Shown: piece after piece, positions 58,406-64,000 of the stretch
How the letters are laid out: each line of letters begins with the position of its first letter
Numbering within the stretch: the first letter of the stretch is position 1
DNA from: Diaporthe sp. PMI_573
Taxonomy: Eukaryota > Ascomycota > Sordariomycetes > Diaporthales > Diaporthaceae
Length of the DNA: 64,000 bases
Reading direction: 5' to 3'
NCBI GenBank assembly: GCA_021399435.1
Contig: JAJTUP010000085.1
Span: 62,001 to 126,000 of the forward strand
Made by a program: the position numbers and the translations under genes
The notes under the pieces: model-generated
Seen by the model: the letters and a program-made list of their open reading frames with translations, nothing else
Databases searched by the model: none
Told to the model about the DNA's origin: nothing

Positions 58406-59013
58406 ATTAGTGTGCGCTTCTGCCTATTTCTTGCACCCCGAGGCTTGATATTTCGAAGTTTTCTTAGCGCCTAGTTTGGATTAGGAATCATCTCATTTAT
58501 TTATTTATTTCTAAATTCACATAAAACCCAAATAATGACCTGCTCACAGTATAGGCAGACGTTTTGACGTGCCAAGAACAAGGATTGGGTAACCAGTTCG
58601 CGCCGCGGTCGGTGCTCCTGGTACTATTATAGGATTTTTGGTAAGAGAGCGCCGGAAGATCCTTGATTGGTTCTACTCTCTAAGAGAATGCGAGGTTTTC
58701 CGTGAACCTCACGAACAGGGACTTGTAAAAAATTAGCGCTACAGTGGTCCAATGACTTGCCTCAGCCACCAAGGTTTAAAGACGTTTGTTTCAATTTAGG
58801 CGGTGCAGTAATGCTGGGTCTTCAAAGTGTCGATCTCATTCCGATTCTGGGAATTCTTGGCCAGATCTCAGATTTGTATCAATTGCAAAAACCGAGTATC
58901 CCAGACCTGCCATACTTGTTCCTCCTTAAGTACCCTCTTACTCTAATCCAACCTCTACCCTAAATGTCACCACACCTGGGAGAGGTTACGGAAAACCCAG
59001 TATAGTTGTTGCG
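58406..59013. other. Intergenic between regulator and P450
   Basis: Contains a tttattta tract near 58495-58510. A short frame at 58757-58963 lacks features. Holds the P450 promoter. Confidence 0.5.
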
Positions 59014-60863
59014 ATGTACATCTTGAAGCTTGTCTGTCGTCCTGAGGTCGTTACTTTATTTGTCACCACTGCGTTCTACTTGGCTCTACGGTATTTTATC
59101 CGCGATGATCAGCCGTACCTGGGATTCAAGATTATTGGGAATGTGTCGAGAGACTGGTTCGATGTCCAGACCAAAAAACAATAGGATACAAACGCCGTGA
59201 AGATAATGCAAGAAGGGATGCGCATGGTGAGCACTTGAGCTGATACGATGGCCTGAGACAGCAACCCCTAAACTGACGAGCGTTTCTTTAGACCGATGGC
59301 CGACCCTTTCAAGTTCTCACCAACCTAGGCCCGACCATAGTCCTACCGAAACATTATTGTGACGAAATTCGGAACGATCCGCGCCTTTCCTTTCGTGGAT
59401 TCATTGAGCGTGTGAGCTGTCTTCGACTCCAGTGATCATGTGTCCTGGCTCTAACTTCGGAAAACATTAGCAAGGAATGACGAGCTATCCTGGTCTGGAC
59501 GTCGTTCATGTGGGCACCCAGGATGACATCATACAAACAACAATCAGGAAGAACCTGAACCAAGCTCTGGGAGGACTGACGCAGGCATTGTCCTCTGAGT
59601 GTGCATCTGTTCTGAGGGAGAATCTGCAGCCTGCAAAAGGTTTGTACATCTACTCGTGATTAGGGAATTACATGGCTGACCCACACAGAATGGACGCAGA
59701 CTAAATTCATCATGACGGCGACACAGATCGCCGCGCGTCTTTCCGCCCGCGTATTCCTTGGCGAACGTTTGTGCCATAATAATGAATGGATTGAGATCTC
59801 GATTCGTTTCACAGTCGTCATGATGAGAGCGCAGGATGCTCTTCGTTCATGGCCGTTATTTCTGCGCCCTTTCGTTCACTGGTTTATCCCCGAGCTCATC
59901 TACCTGAAGCGCCTCATCAAGGATGCCAGAAAGATCATTGAGCCCGAACTCGACCTTCGGATGGCCGAACGACCAGATGTCCTGAAGCCGCAGGATTCGC
60001 TCTCCTGGTTGGAAGACGTCAGAGCCGGGCGCCCCTTCGATGTTGTCTCTGGGCGTAAGCATCACTTTTCACCTGTCACGGATCCCCGTCTTTCATGTTT
60101 TGGAATGTTCTAGAATGCAATACTTTAGGATCCGTAGCAGGACTAACGTCACCATTAGAGCTGTTTTTGACAGTGGCTGCTATCCACACTACCTCTGTAG
60201 TGATTACTGCTCTTATGTACGACCTCGTCAAAAATCCGGAATACATCCACTTACTTTGGGAAGAGGCTATCAAGGTCTACAGAGAGGACAAAGAATGGAA
60301 CAAGACGAGTCTCTACAAGTTGAAGCTGTTAGACAGCTGCATGAAAGAAAGTCAACGGCTGAACATCCTAGGTCCAAGTAAGTCCATTTTCCTCCCTATC
60401 TCATTTTTTGTACACAAAAGTAGACTCAACTAACATATCGCTAGATATGATGAATAGACGAGCTGAAGATGCTATCACTCTATCGGACGGCCTTTCCATC
60501 CCCAAGGGGGCACATATTACAGTGCCTACATTTCACATGCGGGATCCTGAGATCTTTAGGGCCAATCCGGACTAGTTTAACTGTCATCGCTTTCTCTGGA
60601 TGCGCCAAAAGCCAGGAGAGGAGAATCAATGGCAGTTCGTGAGCACTAGCCCAGAGTTCTTGAGCTTCGGTCACGGAAATCATGCGTGCCCCTGGCGGTT
60701 CTTTGCCAGCAATGAGATCAAAATCGCCATTATTCAACTCTTATTGCACTACGAGTGGAAGATGATGGACAAACCACCGCAGAGCAGATTCGCCAGCCGA
60801 TTTGTGCCAGACCCTGAGACACTCATTGCGTATAAGTCGAGAACACCGGAGATCGAGTTTTGA
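59014..60863 (+). pseudogene. Cytochrome P450 with two nonsense codons
   Basis: Six exons (59014-59226, 59292-59411, 59471-59639, 59689-60054, 60129-60377, 60445-60863) join in phase to 512 codons, the normal length of a fungal P450. Landmarks: an N-terminal anchor (EVVTLFVTTAFYLALRYF), the I-helix motif AAIHTTS in place of AGTDTT as in ent-kaurene-oxidase-like fungal P450s, an ExxR region (KESQRLN), and the haem loop FGHGNHACPWRFF. TAG codons stand at 59182-59184 and 60573-60575. The usual Gly two residues after the haem-ligand Cys is Trp here (CPW for CPG). The enzyme would be a membrane-bound monooxygenase. The substrate is unknown. With the stops it is very likely inactive in this strain. 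Confidence 0.85.
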
Positions 60864-61097
60864 GGTGACAGATTTAGGAGAACATTGCCACCAGTCATGA
60901 TCACATATCTACTTAGTACCCACATGGAGAATGGTTATCAAGCCCTCATGTTTAAGTCAGACAATAATTGCATCCTCTTGTGATTGTACAGCTGTTTTGA
61001 GTGTCCGCCCCAGAGATGACCATGGTCATGGTCGGAGAGTCAGGTCTTAATCAAGCCATTCTAGGCCGAATTGGGCACTCGCCTACATTTAATAAGG
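60864..61097. other. Intergenic, 3' of the P450
   Basis: No features seen. Confidence 0.4.
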
Positions 61098-61346
61098 ATG
61101 CTAGCTGCTATTTTGGGGGTACCTGTGTCAGCCCGCATATCTTACGTCAAATTCAAGAAAGCTAGAGCCTTGGCAGGTGATCCCAGAAGTGTCACGGTGG
61201 TTGAAAGCACAGACATACTCGTGCGGAGCGGTGAAGTACTGATCAAGACGCCGGGTGGTACGGAGTACACCTTGCCGTTGGGAGAGCGAGGGAGGATACT
61301 TTCAATAAACAGCGGGCGTCATGTGCTAGTCTGCCAAGAAGCCTGA
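61098..61346 (+). other. Short ORF, 82 aa, unassigned
   Basis: Starting at the ATG at 61098 the frame reads MLAAILGVPVSA, which is hydrophobic, then a mixed beta-like stretch (DILVRSGEVLIKTPGGTEY). It could be a small secreted or membrane-associated protein, but I recognise no family. The gap between the P450 and hydrolase genes leaves room for a small gene. Confidence 0.3.
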
Positions 61347-61630
61347 CTCCGCTAAAATACATATGGGGGCCGCTGATATGACGACTTTCTTGTTCCTGGG
61401 AGCGCCGGAGATGACGGCTGTCTCGTTGTTACATTAAAAGAGAGTGGTTCGTGTTCGCATTCAGATTTCAAGCTGTAAGATTGCCCCTGTTAACGGCCAC
61501 CGCTCCGTGCGGTGCTGTGCCAAACATACAAATAGCGTAACTGTTGAACGCGCCAAAACACTCGTTGTACTCGCAGCTTCGGATCCTTTGAGTCACGTTT
61601 CTCATCATTGAAGTTCATTTAACCCAAGTC

Positions 61631-62870
61631 ATGCAGTACATTCTCCTTTTGAGCAGTCTTACTGCTGTCACCGGAGTAGTCGGACTCGAGTCCCAGGTTC
61701 ACCGCTCCAGTGGCGGCAAAGCGCTCTGTTTGAACACGACTCTCCCACTCACGTTAACGGCTCGGTATGCTAACATTGCCTGACCGGTTCCCGAAAATCA
61801 GCTCGAGCTTACGGATGATATTGTCGCCATGACGACCAATTTCACCTCTCTGGGGTCATACATTGGGGGACTAGAAACAAGGACAGTGACGCATAGTATT
61901 TTCAGCAAACTATGCGTTCCTCTCGACCAGAAGCAGCCGGTTCGCACTGTTCAATTCCTAACTCATGGTGCTACACTGGACAACAGCTACTGGGACACGA
62001 TGCCGGGATTTAGCTACGTGGATGCCGCCGCCGCCGCTGGTTATGCCACGTTCTCTTACGATCGACTCGGTATCGGACACTCCGACCACCCCGCAGCTTG
62101 GGACGTACAGGGACCCGTTCAGATCGAGCTGGCGCATGCGCTGATCCAGAAACTTCGGAGTGGTGGCGTCGCCGGGTATGCGTTTGAGAACGTCATCGGA
62201 GTTGGACATTCTCTGGGGAGTGCCATTACCTCGGCGGTTGCCTTCAATCACAACTCCGATTTTGATGCCATCATATTAACTGGCTATGCTGCGGTGGCCG
62301 AGGGATCCGTGTCAACCATCGCCGCGTGGGACTCAGTCATGGCCAATCAAGATGCTTCAGGGCGTTTCGAGGACCTCGATAATGGATACTTCACCCAGGG
62401 CTCCAAGCGGGCGTTACAATACGCTTTCTATAAGTACCCTTTCTTTCCAACAGAGGGTAAGTTCTGTCCTAGTTTGTCTGCTCTTCCTCTACTCCTCTTC
62501 TTCTCGCATGTGCGTCAAAAGAGAGAAAGAGTCACAAGGCTGAAGATCACTAGTTCTTGACTTGGCATACGAACAACGGCAGACGACAACATTTGTAGAG
62601 TTCGCTACCCTCGGGCTGGCCGCTGGAACAGCGGTGAACTTTACAGGACCAGTCCAGGTAGTCATCGGGCAATATGATATTTCTGTCTGTGGCGGAGAGT
62701 GCTCTAGCGACCTAGCCGCGGAGTCCCGGCTAGCATTTTTTCCAAACTCTGACCCCGAGTCTAGTGAGGGTACTTTGATTCCCAATGCTGGCCACAACTT
62801 GAATGGACACTATAATGCCGACACTACTTTCAACAAGATGGTCGAATTTGTTGCGATGAATGGATTTTAA
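61631..62870 (+). pseudogene. Secreted alpha/beta hydrolase with one internal stop
   Basis: Exons 61631-62456 and 62554-62870 join in phase over a 97-bp intron to 381 codons. A signal peptide (MQYILLLSSLTAVTGVVG) precedes an alpha/beta-hydrolase fold with oxyanion-side motif FLTHGATLDNSYWD, the nucleophile elbow GVGHSLGS and a late His in PNAGHNLNGH. The only defect is TGA at 61781-61783 (codon 51), explicable as CGA to TGA. Downstream the next in-frame ATG (61829) could start a cytosolic form lacking the signal peptide. The family includes fungal esterase- and lipase-like enzymes of secondary metabolism. The substrate is unknown. Confidence 0.8.
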
Positions 62871-63254
62871 TAATCGGCACGGTCCTTTTTTTATGTGTAT
62901 AGTAGGTAACTATTTGTTATGAGGGATATATAGAGCTCGTCTTTGGACGATACCCCATCCGCAATGGCCGACTGCATTAGTCAATCATTGCCAGACTTCG
63001 AAAATAACCTAGGGCGCTGCAGAGCCCTTTTCAGTCTCACGAAGCAGCATTGCTGTCTTGTGCTCATCATTGACTGTTACGACAAATCTTATTCCTAACG
63101 AGTGAAAGTTGCTCTCTCTCTCTGTAAGGAAAGATATCATACCATACAAACTCGGGGCCTTCCGTGTCTTTTGAAACCTCAATACTCAGCGTTCTTCAGT
63201 CTGGTCTATAGCTTGGGCCCAGAGACAGAAAGAGGTCAGCTTTGAAAATAGAAA
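62871..63254. other. Intergenic between convergent genes
   Basis: 3' flanks of the hydrolase and of the Ala/Asn/Gly-repeat gene. No gene seen. Confidence 0.5.
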
Positions 63255-64000
63255 TTAAGCACCTCCGGCACCCCCAGCGCCTCCTGCATTGGCCTGGCCA
63301 CCGCCCTGAGCTCCATTGGCCTGGCCACCACCCTGAGCAGCGTTGGCGTTGGCTCCAGCCTGGTTGCCCCCAGCCTGGTTGCCCCCAGCCTGGGCCGCAT
63401 TTGCGTTTCCTCCAGCCGCGTTGCCTCCCGCGTTCGCTGCGTTGGCATTGCCTCCAGCGTTGGCAGCATTAGCATTAGCTCCGTTGGCATTATTAGCATT
63501 TGCTCCGTTGGCTCCGTTGGCATTTGCCCCGTTGGCGTTATTGGCATTTGCTCCGTTGGCGTTATTGGCATTTGCTCCGTTGGCGTTATTGGCATTTGCT
63601 CCGTTGGCATTAGCTGCGTTGGCACCGGCGGCAGCAGCTCCACCGTTGGCCGCGTTCTTCCCTCCCTTGGCCTTCTTGCCCTTAGCCTGGCGAACCTCAA
63701 CCTTATTGGCGGAGCCCTTAAGGTTCTATTAGTTATTGTGACGGCAGCCACGGTCAAGCAGCACCTCAGGCCGTCACAGGTCCTAACCCTAAGCCCCGCA
63801 GACGCGTCAAGACTTCTTCGCGGTTCAGAGATCGCATGAGCTTGGCTCTCCCCTCTCTTCTTTCTCTTTAGCTTAGAATCTTCGTCGATAGTGCCAATAG
63901 ACCCAGCTCCCATGCTGCATCTCGTGCTGGCCGTGACAGTTATCATTCATATGCCAAAGAATAGGCACAGCAGGAGAGGTATATGGACTTACAAAAACGT
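63255..64000 (-). CDS. Ala/Asn/Gly-repeat protein, 5' end beyond window
   Basis: The last exon (63725-63255) encodes 156 aa in phase: a basic lead (NKVEVRQAKGKKAKGGK), then repeats of GANANNAN-type octets, then GGNQAGGNQAG and GGGQANGAQ units, ending GGAGGAGGA. The upstream exon lies at the right edge (64000-63993), with donor gtaagt. The intron between them (63992-63726) contains a 202-bp MITE. Without it the intron would be 60 bp, which is normal here. Proteins of this composition in filamentous fungi often have an N-terminal signal peptide, but that exon is outside the window. Function unknown. Confidence 0.7.
63480..63610. repeat. 24-bp in-frame tandem repeat
   Basis: Units of ttggcgttattggcatttgc plus tccg repeat about four times, coding on the minus strand for GANANNAN octets. 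Confidence 0.85.
63737..63938 (-). mobile_element. MITE, ~200 bp, copy B, within an intron
   Basis: This is the reverse-oriented copy of the element at 31551-31751. It is bordered by gttat at 63732-63736 and at 63939-63943, a likely 5-bp target duplication. It lies inside the intron of the repeat-protein gene, only 11 bp from the splice acceptor, and the duplicated motif overlaps the probable branch-point area (ataactaat on the minus strand). Confidence 0.8.

Noticed and set aside
61761..61800. A 37-bp intron that could remove the TGA in the hydrolase
   Set aside because: A gtatgc donor and cag acceptor exist, but the intron would be too short and would put the downstream exon out of frame. 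A nonsense codon is the simpler reading.
63236..63946. Long minus-strand frame rich in MPTEQMPITPTEQ
   Set aside because: It is a shifted-frame shadow of the Ala/Asn/Gly repeat exon and runs through the MITE. The GANANNAN frame is in phase with the splice acceptor and the stop.

Overview
The window comes from the nuclear genome of a filamentous ascomycete (Pezizomycotina, probably a sordariomycete). Genes carry short introns of about 48-100 bp with GT..AG borders. Recognisable families are NACHT STAND receptors, a Zn2Cys6 transcription factor, fungal P450s and a Rad5/HLTF-like SNF2 helicase. Much of the sequence is DNA-transposon debris (pogo/Fot1-like, several hAT lineages, a Mutator-like TIR element, a ~200-bp MITE). 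This is typical of an accessory, transposon-rich, gene-poor compartment. All coordinates and exon models below were derived by hand from the sequence.

Layout. 1-870: 3' part of a pogo-like transposase. 1.3-2.85 kb: gene relics. 3.77-4.7 kb: a two-exon single-pass membrane protein gene with heptad repeats. 6.6-8.8 kb: an unknown 737-aa protein. 10-11.5 kb: a coiled-coil protein and a stray transposon end. 13.6-16.4 kb: a SAP-like gene fragment abutting a truncated hAT. 17.2-19.2 kb: a decayed P450. 19,440-22,421: a structurally intact hAT with an 8-bp target duplication and an uninterrupted three-exon transposase. 22.5-30.9 kb is the core: a 10-exon SNF2/Rad5-like helicase (minus strand) divergent from an 11-exon NACHT receptor whose C-terminus is a C2H2 pair followed by a complete seven-blade WD40 propeller of the Tup1/RCO-1 corepressor type. 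31.5-38 kb: MITE, relics, hAT pieces, a nonsense-riddled hypothetical gene and a 75-bp tandem repeat. 38.7-45.2 kb: unknown ORFs, a 55-bp-TIR Mutator-like element, a deleted hAT and a pogo element. 45,488-49,412: an intact NLR with an alpha/beta-hydrolase (SesB-like), NACHT and ankyrin-like layout. 51,488-54,258: a hAT with perfect termini but a transposase full of stops. 54.7-55.5 kb: unknown repeat-containing protein. 56.9-62.9 kb: a Zn2Cys6 regulator, a P450 and a secreted alpha/beta hydrolase, each otherwise well preserved but broken by one or two nonsense codons. 63.26 kb to the right edge: an Ala/Asn/Gly-repeat protein gene with a MITE inside its intron.

Two themes stand out. First, most premature stops are of the kind produced by C-to-T change (CAA/CAG/CGA to TAA/TAG/TGA, or TGG to TAG), consistent with repeat-induced point mutation (RIP) or leakage from it, while the hAT at 19.4 kb and the NLR at 45.5 kb escaped. 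Second, the NACHT-C2H2-Tup1 protein paired head-to-head with a chromatin remodeller is the best candidate for an undescribed system: an NLR-type sensor or signalling ATPase carrying a transcriptional corepressor propeller.
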